Shown here piece after piece: positions 7,536 to 16,247 of a stretch of DNA of 41,610 nucleotides (positions within the stretch are counted from its first letter, which is position 1; each line of letters begins with the position of its first letter). Source of the DNA: Planctomycetota bacterium (lineage in GTDB: Bacteria; Planctomycetota; Planctomycetia; Pirellulales; UBA1268); the NCBI GenBank assembly GCA_003669605.1, contig QWOP01000029.1, positions 1-41,610 on the forward strand, read 5' to 3'. Below the pieces are notes generated by a model, which made no database searches, was not told the origin of the DNA, and saw only the letters and a program-made list of their open reading frames with translations. The translations under genes and the position numbers were made by a program.

Positions 7536-8076
7536 CTCGCTCCCGCCGAAACCGGCGCCGCTGCTCCAGCCAGGCAAGCGCCCCCAGGACGAGCGACAGC
7601 CCACCGCCAGAGGACGCCGGATCGATTTCAGGAACGCTTAAGCCTTCCACGGCACCGACATTTCGCAGCCCGCCGGTCGTGCGGGCAAACCCAAAGACAT
7701 CCTCGATGATTTCGCTGCCGTCGATCGGGTTGAGGAGTCTGTTGACGCCGTTGGCATCCGGTACGACACCGACAAGCACGCCGTTGGTGAGGGGATAACT
7801 GGCCTGCGGAAACGGCAGCGTCTCCTCAATCAGCGGGTTCGACAAAATCTCCAACACCACGAACCCCGACGATCCGGTCAACAAAGACTGTTGGCCGAAA
7901 AGCGACGGGAGGTCGGCGGTGATCGTGCTGGCGGTGGCGTTGATCGTGCCGCCGGGCCCGGCGAGGAACCGATTGTCGTCGATGCTGTCATTGCTGCCGC
8001 CATTCAGGGGGCCGGCCAGGAAGGCAACGCTGTTGACAAAGTTCACCGTCCCGGTCGCGATCCGCTGACTTCCCAA
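7507..8076 (-). pseudogene. C-terminal remnant of a surface protein with planctomycete PEP-CTERM-like sorting tail
   Basis: An ORF of 189 residues from TTG 8076. The body resembles the final repeats of choice-of-anchor or beta-helix surface proteins (GGSNDSIDDNRFLAG, IDGSEIIEDVFGFARTTGG, RNVGAVEG). It ends with a sorting-type tail: VPEIDPAS, a short hydrophobic stretch (LSLVLGALAWLE) and RRR. These tails are normally found on exported proteins, but there is no signal peptide and the reading frame stays open upstream into the neighbouring gene, so the 5' part seems to be lost. After RRR the frame runs on 13 more residues into sequence antisense to the esterase, which suggests the original stop was also lost. 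A short intact gene with an unseen signal is the alternative. Confidence 0.6.
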
Positions 8077-8104
8077 GCCCGCGGAAAACTCCCCGGGGAT
8101 TGGA

Positions 8105-8890
8105 TCACCGCGCGGTGGGGATGAACTGCAATCCCTGGCCTGTCACCGGAAACTCCCCGACGCTCTTGGAGGGAGTCGGTTGGTTTGACAGCGGCAGTTC
8201 CTCGACCGTCTGTACGACCGTCTGCGAGAGCGCGCCCTCCTCGGGCCCTCCCTCATAGGTCCGTGTCACCGTGGCCGTCTTCTTCTCAAACTCCAACTGA
8301 TAGAGCCGCATCATCGTCAGATAAAAGTGGCTGAAGTCATCGAGCCCGTCGTCCATGACCCATACGTAGGTATCGCTGTAGTTGCCACAGTACCGGGCCG
8401 CCCGAGGCACATCGCGCTTCCGACCGACGTGGAACCAGCCGCGGGGGATGGCCTCGCAGAGATCCTCGCCACCGAGGGCCTCCTGCAGTTGCTCTAACGC
8501 GGTACCTTCATATTGCAGATCCGAGTTGAGCAACACCTGAAACACGCAGCGCATGAGCGCCAGTTTCTGGGCGTTTTGCAGGGGCGAGAGGGACCATTGC
8601 TCCGACACCGTTCGGCCTGCGGAGAAGAGGCCGAAGGGAAAGATGTCGGTGATGTCGCCGGTGCCGGCACCATTGTCGCTCACCTGGACGACGCCGCCGC
8701 TGATGACCACCGGGTTGGGGACAGCGGCCGGGTTGCGGACCATCAGCGCCAGGTTGTCGAGCATGTGCTTGAAGCGCAGGTCTGACATCGAACGCTGCGT
8801 GAAGGTCGTGCTCCGCTTGAGTTGGTTGTGAGTGCATCCCGGCCCGGCGGCGGCAGCCAAACAGGCAATCAGCACCAACGTCGTCTTCAT
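8105..8890 (-). CDS. Putative lipoprotein of unknown function
   Basis: A 261-residue protein with a basic start (MKTT), a hydrophobic stretch and a cysteine at residue 19 (AAAGPGC) that looks like a weak lipobox. The mature part has no domain I recognise. It includes an unbroken region of polar alternation (NPVVISGGVVQVSDNG, SLSPLQNAQKLALMR, EALGGEDLCEAIPRGWFHVGRKRDVP, DTYVWVMDDGLDDFSHFYLTMMRLYQLEF) that reads as a real protein, with three cysteines in the middle. It resembles the lineage-specific lipoproteins common in planctomycetes. It ends 28 bp before the remnant's TTG in the same direction. ATG 8890 is chosen because it gives the signal peptide at the N-terminus. Confidence 0.68.
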   Translation of the reverse strand: MKTTLVLIACLAAAAGPGCTHNQLKRSTTFTQRSMSDLRFKHMLDNLALMVRNPAAVPNPVVISGGVVQVSDNGAGTGDITDIFPFGLFSAGRTVSEQWSLSPLQNAQKLALMRCVFQVLLNSDLQYEGTALEQLQEALGGEDLCEAIPRGWFHVGRKRDVPRAARYCGNYSDTYVWVMDDGLDDFSHFYLTMMRLYQLEFEKKTATVTRTYEGGPEEGALSQTVVQTVEELPLSNQPTPSKSVGEFPVTGQGLQFIPTAR

Positions 8891-9267
8891 GCCATGGTCA
8901 CCCGGTAAAACCCCCGACTGCGATCCGAAGGGAATCGGCACCGGGGGGCAGCACACGGAGATCGTGGCCGCCCTCAAAGCCCGCTGCGGTGGATATCGAG
9001 TTTTTCGACTGGGAGACTTCAGCGGATTGTGCTGATTGCAGTGTGCCTGCGGGGCAATCGTGTCGCGGCAGGGCTTTGTCCGGGGGACGGATGGCACTCT
9101 GCCCGGACTGGGCAAGAATGACGGCATGACCAGACCACCGATCCCTCCGCCACCGCCGGGCTCTGGGGGCTGGTCTCGGTGTTGCTTGTGATACTCGTTC
9201 AATTGCCCCGGGAAGTCCTCCCCCCCGGAAACTGCCACACCTGCCGGCAATTGATGCCGTCCCTGGC
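8891..9267. other. 377-bp gap without a recognisable gene
   Basis: This lies between two minus-strand genes. An open frame continues upstream from the lipoprotein gene on the minus strand, but its translation is rich in Pro, Arg and Ser and looks non-coding. I found no hairpin with a T-run, no tandem repeat and no clear promoter hexamers. It presumably holds the lipoprotein gene's promoter. Confidence 0.5.
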
Positions 9268-10329
9268 TCACGCCATCCGGCCAAGGATGCGGTCGAGTGC
9301 ATCGCTCGTCTGGTAGATCAGCGCTTCCGGGTAGTGCCGCCAGGGATGGAAATATTCGAAGGTCACGAAGCCGCGGTAGCCGGTGGCATCGAGGGTCTCG
9401 ACCACAGCTGGCCAGTCGGTCGTGCCGTCGAGCAACGGCCGGAACGTTTCCAGCGAGTAGTCGGTTCCCTTCTTGGTGTATTCCTTGAAATGGACGTTCC
9501 TGATCCGCTTCCCCAGGATCGGAATCCAGTGCTCCGGGAACTGAAACATCGCGATGTTGCCGGTGTCGAAGTGGACGTTGACCCGCTCGCTGCCAAAGCT
9601 GTCGACGAAATCGACCATCTCTTGGGGCGTCATCAGGAAGCCGTTGAAGAAAATATTCTCGATGTTGAGGGTGATGCCCCGCGCTTCCGCCTGCAAGGCG
9701 AGCTTCCCCACGGCCTCTTTCGCCCGCGCCGCGCAGACGTCATTGGGCACCGGTTCGTGGTCGTCGCGCCACGGGATGTGGACTGCCCCCGGCACAATGA
9801 GGACGTTCTCCACCCCCATCTCGTGGGCGGCTGCGCCGATCATCCCGGCCAGTTCCAGACCGCGGTTCCGCTTGGCGACGTCGTTGCTCGACAGTGGATA
9901 GGGCCAGAAGAGAAAGGAACACAATCCGCTGATTTCGATCCCGATCCGATCGGCGAGCCTGCGGATGGCGACCAGATCGGCCGTCGTAGCTTTTGGCGAG
10001 AGGTCGTTCTCCAGGTCGTAGTTGAGCTCGATGCCGTCGAAGCCGGCGTCCTTGGCCAGCTGCATGCACTCTGCCAGCGTCATCCGCTGCGGATAGGGAA
10101 AGGCCCAGAGGTTGATCGACTTCCGGAAGTCGTAGCGTTTGGGCGAGGCCCGGCGAGGGTCTGCACGACGCGCTGGCTCAGCAGGTGATGCGATCTCGGC
10201 CGCCCGGATCGGGACGCCAGCAGCGGAGGTGGACACGGCGGCCGCTGAAAGCCCCGCCCGGAGGGCATCGCGGCGGCTGAGGGCGCGCGTCTGGGCCAGG
10301 GGAAGCGAAAAAGCGGGATGCGGTTCCAT
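9268..10329 (-). CDS. Tat-exported sugar phosphate isomerase/epimerase-like TIM-barrel protein
   Basis: A 353-residue protein. A twin-arginine motif SRRDALRAG (18-26) and alanine-rich hydrophobic segment mark Tat export. The mature part is a xylose isomerase-like (AP endonuclease 2 superfamily) barrel: KDAGFDGIELNYD, LAIRRLADRIGIEISGLCSF-type strands, GVENVLIVPG, GITLNIENIF (metal-binding Glu), NVHFDTGN (metal-binding Asp), RNVHFKEY (His) and GFVTFEYF. These residues form the divalent-metal site of the family, which isomerises or epimerises sugars. The true substrate is unknown. ATG 10329 puts the Tat motif near the N-terminus; the frame remains open upstream but that part is not protein-like. 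It is divergent from the TPR gene. Confidence 0.85.
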   Translation of the reverse strand: MEPHPAFSLPLAQTRALSRRDALRAGLSAAAVSTSAAGVPIRAAEIASPAEPARRADPRRASPKRYDFRKSINLWAFPYPQRMTLAECMQLAKDAGFDGIELNYDLENDLSPKATTADLVAIRRLADRIGIEISGLCSFLFWPYPLSSNDVAKRNRGLELAGMIGAAAHEMGVENVLIVPGAVHIPWRDDHEPVPNDVCAARAKEAVGKLALQAEARGITLNIENIFFNGFLMTPQEMVDFVDSFGSERVNVHFDTGNIAMFQFPEHWIPILGKRIRNVHFKEYTKKGTDYSLETFRPLLDGTTDWPAVVETLDATGYRGFVTFEYFHPWRHYPEALIYQTSDALDRILGRMA

Positions 10330-10464
10330 CGGGGGCCTCGACAGCGGGGATGGGAGCCGGGACATTGGGGCCAGAGCACCATCCGCCCCGCCAGCCAGTG
10401 TGCCGGTGGGGGGCTCGCTTGAACACCCCTGGGGAACCGCGGAGCACGCCTCCGCATCCGTGCC

Positions 10465-11127
10465 ATGCACCACACTCTCGGTCTCAACCGCCGCCATCTC
10501 CTGGCGGGGCTTGCCTTCGCCGCCACCGCCCGTGCCGCCACTGGGCAGGCTCCCGACGCCAACACGCTCTTCAACGACAGCGTCAGCCTCCTCTTCGCCG
10601 CCAAGCCGAAGGAATCGGCGGAGTCGTTTGATGCCTTGGTGAAGCTCCGCCCCCAGATCGAGCCGGAGCTCTGGCAGCGTGGCCTGGCCCTCTACTATGC
10701 CGACCGCTTCGCCGACGGCGTGGCGCAGTTTGAACGCCACAAGGAGGTCAACCCTGCCGACGTCGAAAACGTCACCTGGCACTTCGCCTGCCTGGCACGG
10801 GAAAAGGATGTCGATACGGCGCGGAAGCAGCTTCTCGCAGTCGGCAACGATGCCCGCGTGCCGATGAAGGAGGTCCTCGATCTCTATCGGGGCCAGGGGA
10901 GCGTCGAGAAGGTTTTGGCTGCCGCCGATGGTGGCTCCGAGAGCGCCCGCCGCAACCAGCGCTGCTACGCCCACCTCTACCTAGGACTCCTCGCCGAGGC
11001 AGAAGGGGATGCGGTGGAGGCGCAGCAGCAGATGGTGCTCGCCGCCGGCAAATACTCCATGGACCACTTCATGGGGAAGATCGCCCGGCTGCACTGCACC
11101 GTGCGCGGCTGGAAGGTGCCGCAGTAA
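10465..11127 (+). CDS. Exported TPR-like protein
   Basis: A 220-residue protein with an N-terminal Tat-like signal (LNRRHLLAGLAFAATARAATG, R9-R10) followed by helical repeats of tetratricopeptide type: LFAAKPKESAESFDALVKL, ELWQRGLALYYADRFADGVAQFERH and CYAHLYLGLLAEAEGDAVEAQQQM. TPR proteins act as protein-binding scaffolds; no enzyme domain is present. The context gives no clear partner, although it is divergent from a Tat-exported TIM-barrel gene and both would act outside the cytoplasm. The start lacks an obvious ribosome binding site. A small hairpin (TGCCGC, 8-nt loop, GCGGCA at 11117-11136) covers the stop codon, without a T-run. Confidence 0.75.
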   Translation: MHHTLGLNRRHLLAGLAFAATARAATGQAPDANTLFNDSVSLLFAAKPKESAESFDALVKLRPQIEPELWQRGLALYYADRFADGVAQFERHKEVNPADVENVTWHFACLAREKDVDTARKQLLAVGNDARVPMKEVLDLYRGQGSVEKVLAAADGGSESARRNQRCYAHLYLGLLAEAEGDAVEAQQQMVLAAGKYSMDHFMGKIARLHCTVRGWKVPQ

Positions 11128-11184
11128 GCAGCGGCAATCGGCACTCCTGTCGCTCCCAGCCAGCGCCTTTTTGAGTCTGTCGCT

Positions 11185-12531
11185 TCACGCCTCTGTTCGG
11201 CGGGCATGCCATTCGAGCAATCCCGCCTGGAGGACGCCGGCGAGCACCGACGCCACGGCCACGCCGCTCAACACTCCCCACACTCCATAACTCTGGCCCG
11301 GTTCCTGCCCGAGTGCCAGCCACCAGCACAGCGGGACCATCACCACCGCGTAGGAGCCGACGTGGATCGCCGTCGGCGGCCAGACCACCTCCCGGGCCCG
11401 CAGCGCCATCGACGCCACCCCCTGCAGACCGTCGAAGAGGGTCACGACTGCACCGGCCGCCAGCAACCGTGCCAGGAGCGGCGCCAGCCGTGCCCCGTCC
11501 GGCTGCCCCTCGGCGTTGAGTCCGGTGACGGCCAGCCAATCGCGTTCCACCCACACCACCGCCGCCAGCACCAGCCCCACGACCAAACTGGCAGCGATCC
11601 CCAGCCGCGAGGCATCCGCCACTCCCTGCCGGTCGCCACGGCCGAACCGCTCGGCAACGCGGACGCTCGTCGCCGAACCAAGGCCGAGGTAGATCATGAA
11701 CACGGCGCTCATCATCTGGACCGTCAGCCCCCACAGCGCTCCAGCGTCAAGGCTGACAAGCGTGGCGATCACGTAGGTGAGGTTGAAACTCCCCCACTCG
11801 GCGATGTTCGCCAAACCGGCTCCTAAGCCGACGCCGTTCTGACGGGCAAACTCCCCCGGCTCTGCCCGCCCCGACGGCCGCAGGCCAGGAGTCAGCCAGG
11901 CCACCGCCAGGAGCGCCCCAACCGCCATCCCGCACCGCGATGCAGTGGTCGCCCAGGCCACCCCTTCGGCACCGTACGCGGGCACTAGCGCCAGATCGAA
12001 ATACAGATTCGCCACCACCGCCGTGAGGCCAATCACCGTCACCACCAGCGGACGACGCAGCGCTTCGAGGTAACAGGCACAGGCGCTGAAGAGCATATGT
12101 CCAGGCAGGCCGAGGGCGAGGATCCGCGTGCAGCGGGCCGTGGCGACGGCGAGCGACTCGTCGAACCCCAAACCGGCCATCAACGGACCGGCGACAAGGA
12201 TGCAGGCCAGGCAGGAGAGCAGGCCATACGCCGCCGCCACGACCAAACCACGGCGGATGATCCGTCCACTGTCGTCGCTCCGCCCGGCGCCCGCCAATTC
12301 GGCGGTCAGCACCTGGACTCCAATCATTAATCCGATGCCAAACCCCATCGCCACGCCCACCGGCAAAAAGGCATTGAGAATGTGGGGCAGTTGCCCGGGG
12401 GCGTGGCGGGCCAGGACCACCGCGTCGGTGAGCCCCATGAGCATGAAACTCATCCGCGACAGCGCCACCGGCACAGCCAAACGTGCCAAGTCGACGATGT
12501 CGCGCCGGTTGAGGTAGGAAGGTGATCGCAT
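11185..12531 (-). CDS. MATE-family multidrug/cation exporter
   Basis: A 448-residue membrane protein with about twelve hydrophobic segments and the two-fold symmetric MATE layout. Landmarks are LARLAVPVALSRMSFMLMGLTDAVVLARHAPGQL at the N-terminus (MATE proteins carry mxxxxDxxxxG there), GIGLMIGVQVLTAELAGAGR after TM2, and the equivalent LTVQMMSAVFMIYLGLGSATSVRVAERFGRGD in the second half. MATE proteins export cationic drugs or metabolites using Na+ or H+. ATG 12531 is chosen; a GTG at 12570 would add 13 residues. It is the last of four minus-strand genes with gaps of 43-70 bp, which suggests one operon with the PQQ and TIM-barrel proteins. The substrate is not known. Confidence 0.87.
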   Translation of the reverse strand: MRSPSYLNRRDIVDLARLAVPVALSRMSFMLMGLTDAVVLARHAPGQLPHILNAFLPVGVAMGFGIGLMIGVQVLTAELAGAGRSDDSGRIIRRGLVVAAAYGLLSCLACILVAGPLMAGLGFDESLAVATARCTRILALGLPGHMLFSACACYLEALRRPLVVTVIGLTAVVANLYFDLALVPAYGAEGVAWATTASRCGMAVGALLAVAWLTPGLRPSGRAEPGEFARQNGVGLGAGLANIAEWGSFNLTYVIATLVSLDAGALWGLTVQMMSAVFMIYLGLGSATSVRVAERFGRGDRQGVADASRLGIAASLVVGLVLAAVVWVERDWLAVTGLNAEGQPDGARLAPLLARLLAAGAVVTLFDGLQGVASMALRAREVVWPPTAIHVGSYAVVMVPLCWWLALGQEPGQSYGVWGVLSGVAVASVLAGVLQAGLLEWHARRTEA

Positions 12532-12593
12532 GGCAGGACCGGCGGAGGCCACCGCCCGCGCGGCTGGCACCTCTGGGGTGAGGGCTGGCAGAC

Positions 12594-13817
12594 CTACTTG
12601 CCGATCTTGTGGATCTTCGTGTTGCTCCGGACGTAGAGAGCACCGGAAGCGGCTGCCGGGCTGCAGAGGATCTCGTCGCCGAGGTCGAGCGTTGCCACCA
12701 CTTTTCCCTCCTCTTCGCCAAGCTCCACCACCTGCACCAGCCCCGCCTCATTCACCGCCCACAGATGCCTGCCGTCGGTCACGGGGGTGCCGCTGTAGGG
12801 GCCCTGGAGCCGCAGTTGCCAGCGACGCTTGCCGTCGGCGCGGTCACCGGCGGTGAGGACGCCGGCGCCATTGATGCAATAGATGGCGTTGCCTGCCACT
12901 GCACAACTGGCCGTCGAGGGGGAGAGTTGGTTGTTCCGCCAAGCCTGCTTCGGCTCCTTGGCTGGATCGGCCGGATCGAGCGTCAAAGCGGTGATGCCAC
13001 TGGAGGGAATGTAGAGCACACCGTCAGCAAGGGCGCTCGACGACACCGTGTCGGCCCCTTCGGCGTACTGCCAGACGGTGGAGCCGTCGGAGACGCGGAT
13101 CGCGTCGATACCGCTTTTCGATTGCAAGGCCACAAGCCCTGGCGCGAGGACGACCGGCGACGTCCAATTGGCTCCCTTTGGCCGGTCGAGGCGCCAGCGG
13201 TTGGCGCCCGTGGCGGAGTCGAGCCCGAGGGAATACGACTCGCTGTCGTTCTCCACCGGAACAATCACGGTCCCCCCCGTGACCAGCAGCGAGCTGGCCA
13301 TTCCCAGACTGTTGCTGACATTGGGATAGTCGTAGGTGATCCCGCGGAGCCACTGGAGGTTGCCATCGAGATCGAAGCACACCAGATCGTTTGACGAGAA
13401 GATCGCATACACCCGCGTGCCGTCGCTGCAGGGAGTGGGGGCGGCAACGCTGGTCTTCGAATGGCACATCGTCCGTCCCGTCGCCCACACCTGACGATCC
13501 CAGAGGATCTCCCCCGTCGCCGTCGAGAGGCATATCAGATGGAGCCGGTCCTGGGTGGGGCCGTCGCTGGTGGTCACAAACGCCCGCTCGCCGACGACGA
13601 GCACCCCGGAGAGCCCACGGCCCGGAAGGTTGGTCGACCAGCGGACATCGGCCGCGGAAAGCTCAACCGGCAACGAGCCCTGCTCCACCCGGCTCGCCCC
13701 GCCCAGTCCGCGGAATTCAAGCCAGTCTTCGCCCCTCACAGGCACGAGCGACACGCCGAGCGGAAACAGGACCAGGGCCAGCGTGAGACTGCTCACCAGG
13801 GACTGAAGGCGGGGCAT
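12594..13817 (-). CDS. Exported PQQ-like beta-propeller protein
   Basis: A 407-residue protein with a signal peptide (LVSSLTLALVLFPLGVSLVPVRG) and mature start EDWLEFRGLGG, the usual opening of planctomycete outer WD40/PQQ repeat proteins (DWPQFRGPxG). At least six propeller blades follow, each with A-x-D-G/T-G-x-x-x-W-type turns: STATGEILWDRQ, DLDGNLQWLRG, DSATGANRWRLDR, VSDGSTVWQYAE, RADGKRRWQLRL. PQQ-binding catalytic residues are not evident, so a structural or BamB-like role is as likely as a dehydrogenase. GGAG lies 9 nt before ATG 13817, which decides the start over the ATG at 13826. It sits between the HEAT/CBM-like gene and the MATE gene. Confidence 0.8.
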   Translation of the reverse strand: MPRLQSLVSSLTLALVLFPLGVSLVPVRGEDWLEFRGLGGASRVEQGSLPVELSAADVRWSTNLPGRGLSGVLVVGERAFVTTSDGPTQDRLHLICLSTATGEILWDRQVWATGRTMCHSKTSVAAPTPCSDGTRVYAIFSSNDLVCFDLDGNLQWLRGITYDYPNVSNSLGMASSLLVTGGTVIVPVENDSESYSLGLDSATGANRWRLDRPKGANWTSPVVLAPGLVALQSKSGIDAIRVSDGSTVWQYAEGADTVSSSALADGVLYIPSSGITALTLDPADPAKEPKQAWRNNQLSPSTASCAVAGNAIYCINGAGVLTAGDRADGKRRWQLRLQGPYSGTPVTDGRHLWAVNEAGLVQVVELGEEEGKVVATLDLGDEILCSPAAASGALYVRSNTKIHKIGK

Positions 13818-13887
13818 GAAAAGCATCTCCGGGCTGAGGGACTTTCGTGGCGGGGACAGAGGAGCGGTGACAACTCGGAACGTTTCT

Positions 13888-15108
13888 TCACTGGGAGCGT
13901 TCCTGGGTCGCCACGCCATCTGCCGGGAGGATTGCGGTCCCCACCTCGTCGCAGAGGCGGAGTTGGAACTCCCACTCGGTCGTCCAGGGTTTGCGCTGCT
14001 CGTCCTGGCAGAGTTTGATGAGGATCTGGTTGGGGCCCTTCTTCAGCACCACGGGCATCCGGTACTGATCAATCTCCGTGCCCCGGTGGTATTCGTCGCG
14101 GCCGAAGACCGGCTGCCCATTGACCCACACCTTCCAGGCGTTGCCCGTGCCGATGCGGATCTCAGCCGGCCCCGCCAGGGGAGATTCAAACTCCGTTGCT
14201 GCATAGGCAAGCACCTCTTTGATTCCCTCCTTGCTCCCCCCTTCGGCTGGCTTGGCGTCAGCGGGGGGAGGGGGCGGCGGATAGGTGATGTTGAGATTCA
14301 CCATCCCGTACTCGTCGGTGGTCTCGATCGCCTGCCAGGAGACCTTCCCCTCCTTGCCGTCGTACGTCGCCTTGAGGTCGAAGAACTTCTCCGGGGGGAG
14401 GACGGCCGCAAACCCTTCCTTGCCGGTGTTATCAAACGGCCCGGCCACCTGCCAGCGGGTAAGGAAACCGAAATGGCGGGCAAGATCGACCGCACCGCCA
14501 AGCTCCCGAATCGCCGCGGCCAGCGTCTGGATCTGCCCGACAGTCCGCGATGCGGCGAAAGCCTGTTGGTAGGCAACCAACGCCTCGTCCTTCTTTCCCT
14601 CCGCTTGCAGCACACCTGCCCGGGCGATCACCTTCGCCACCGCATCGCGCCGCAGCTCCACACTCGGGTCTTCGATCATCCCGTCGAGGAGCTGCTCGGC
14701 GCGGGCCGGATCGGCCCCCTGCACGAGGTCGAACGCCAGCCGCCGTCCGCGCGGATCGTGCCGGGTCTCAGCGAGGAACGCCACCAGGGCATCGACCGGC
14801 AGCCGGCCGGAAGCCTTGGAAACGATCCCATCGATCGCCGCCCGCAGCCAGTTGGCAGCCAGCGGATTCGCCCCGTCCATCGCCGCCAGGATCTCGGGCA
14901 AGGCGCTGGCATCGGCGGCAGCGAGCACCTTCCAGGCTCGGGCAGCGGCGGCGTTCCCCTGCCCTTCGTGGTCGACTTGGCGGATCGCCGGCAGGGCATC
15001 GCTTACCGGCGAGGCTAGCGCCGACTGCACCATCAGACCGGCCAGACTGCCGACAAGCAGCATGGCACGGCCGCGCACGCGGGCAAGGAGCGGACCCTGG
15101 AAAGTCAT
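13888..15108 (-). CDS. Exported HEAT-like/carbohydrate-binding-like protein
   Basis: A 406-residue protein with a signal peptide (about residues 10-33). The first half is a run of amphipathic helices (ALPEILAAMDGANPLAANWLRAAIDG, ELRRDAVAKVIARAGVL, DEALVAYQQAFAAS) that resembles HEAT/TPR repeats. A linker with six consecutive prolines (around 285) leads to a C-terminal beta-rich segment: AEIRIGTGNAWKVWVNGQPVFGRDEYHRG and VVLKKGPNQILIKLCQDE. That segment resembles the jelly-roll sugar-binding domain of family 2 glycoside hydrolases and PA14-like modules. No catalytic residues are recognised. GGAG 8 nt before the ATG supports the start. It follows the TIM-barrel gene by 43 bp in the same direction. 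Confidence 0.7.
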   Translation of the reverse strand: MTFQGPLLARVRGRAMLLVGSLAGLMVQSALASPVSDALPAIRQVDHEGQGNAAAARAWKVLAAADASALPEILAAMDGANPLAANWLRAAIDGIVSKASGRLPVDALVAFLAETRHDPRGRRLAFDLVQGADPARAEQLLDGMIEDPSVELRRDAVAKVIARAGVLQAEGKKDEALVAYQQAFAASRTVGQIQTLAAAIRELGGAVDLARHFGFLTRWQVAGPFDNTGKEGFAAVLPPEKFFDLKATYDGKEGKVSWQAIETTDEYGMVNLNITYPPPPPPADAKPAEGGSKEGIKEVLAYAATEFESPLAGPAEIRIGTGNAWKVWVNGQPVFGRDEYHRGTEIDQYRMPVVLKKGPNQILIKLCQDEQRKPWTTEWEFQLRLCDEVGTAILPADGVATQERSQ

Positions 15109-15151
15109 GCGGACACTCCGAAGGGATGAGGGGTGGGAAACCGAACCGGGA

Positions 15152-15985
15152 TCAGGTTTTGGCGAGGGCGTCGCTGGCCACCGCATAGCACTGGCGGATG
15201 TCGTCGAGGGGGTTCTGGGGGTTCTCCTCATATTCCAGCGACAAGGCACCGTTCTTTGGGAAGCCCGTCTGCACCAGCGCCGTCATCACGGCCGGCACGT
15301 CGAGGTGGCCCTTGCCGAGAATGACGCCGGTGGTCTGGTCCTGCATCTCCTTGAAATCCTTGAGGTGGATGCCATAGAGCCGACCCTTGAGGAGACGGAT
15401 CACTTCGACCGGCTTCTCGCCGGAACGGATGTAATGGCCCAGATCGGCACAGGCGCCGATTCGCTCGTCGTGCCCTTCAATCGCCTTGAGCACATCCACG
15501 ACCTTGTTGTAGCGGTGCTTGGGACCGTGGTTGTGGATGGCGATGCGGACGTCAAACTCCTTGACCAGTTCGTCGAGGCTCTGGAAAGCTTCCGGGGACG
15601 GATCGGCGGAGATGCAGGGGATCCCCGCCGCCTTGGCGAACTCAAACACCTTGCGGTTGGCATCCGCGTCGCCGCCGAAACCGTTGACGCCGTGGGCACT
15701 CGCCGTCAGCCCCAGATCAGCCAGCTTCTTCTTCATGGCGGCGATCGCGGCTGAGTCGGAGTTGACCGGGTACATGTCGCCGTAGAACTCGACGAACCGG
15801 AAGCCGATGTCGCGGGCATGCTTCATCGCCTCGTCGACCTTGTAGCCGCGGAGTGAGTAGAGCTGGATGCCGAGGTTCAGATCCGCGGCAGCGGCCTCGC
15901 GGGCCCACGACGCCAAGGGGGAGGCAGCGGCACAGGCGGCGGCGGTGGCGAGGAATCCACGACGGGAGAGCGCGGGGCTGGGCAT
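15152..15985 (-). CDS. Tat-exported sugar phosphate isomerase/epimerase-like TIM-barrel protein (second copy)
   Basis: A 277-residue protein with SRRGFLATAAACAAAS (S7-R8-R9), a classic Tat signal. The mature part begins LGIQLYSLRGYKVDEAMKHARDIGFRFVEFYG, typical of the xylose isomerase-like barrel. Metal-ligand strands are visible as DVRIAIHNHGP, GACADLGHYIRSG, YGIHLKDF and GALSLEYEENP. It is shorter than the copy at 9268-10329 and not closely similar outside the fold. AGGA lies 6-7 nt before the ATG. As the first gene of a four-gene minus-strand run it may be co-transcribed with the HEAT/CBM-like, PQQ and MATE genes. This would make sense for an exported carbohydrate-modifying unit, but the substrate is unknown. 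Confidence 0.85.
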   Translation of the reverse strand: MPSPALSRRGFLATAAACAAASPLASWAREAAAADLNLGIQLYSLRGYKVDEAMKHARDIGFRFVEFYGDMYPVNSDSAAIAAMKKKLADLGLTASAHGVNGFGGDADANRKVFEFAKAAGIPCISADPSPEAFQSLDELVKEFDVRIAIHNHGPKHRYNKVVDVLKAIEGHDERIGACADLGHYIRSGEKPVEVIRLLKGRLYGIHLKDFKEMQDQTTGVILGKGHLDVPAVMTALVQTGFPKNGALSLEYEENPQNPLDDIRQCYAVASDALAKT

Positions 15986-16247
15986 GCTCGGTCCTTTGCT
16001 GGTGGGGCCTGATGGTGGTCGGAAGTGGTGACGCCGCGGAGGGGCACCGGGCCGATAGCATACCAGCCCCCCCTGGTGGGTTCACGGCGCTGCCAGTCGG
16101 TGGACAGAGTCATTGCCCCGCGATTCCACTGGAAAAACCCCTGTTTTCTCCACAGCCCCCCCTGGCGACCGCCTCGAGCAACGTGCGCAACGTGCTCCGA
16201 CAAACTCTCCACAGCCCTCCTCTCCCGGCGGCAGGTTGCCGGGGGCG

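Noticed and set aside
12594..13817. Quinoprotein alcohol dehydrogenase identity for the propeller protein
   Set aside because: The propeller repeats are clear, but the PQQ-liganding and catalytic residues and the haem domain of such dehydrogenases were not found.
13816..15018. A 400-codon plus-strand frame opposite the HEAT/CBM-like gene
   Set aside because: The minus-strand product has a signal peptide, repeats and a sugar-binding-like domain with a ribosome binding site. The plus-strand product has none of these.
16140..16220. DnaA-box-like TTCTCCACA and CTCTCCACA in the gap upstream of the TIM-barrel gene, also TTTTCCACA near 3012
   Set aside because: Each differs from TTATCCACA, the copies are few and widely spaced, there is no AT-rich unwinding region, and no dnaA or dnaN gene is present. 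An origin is not supported.
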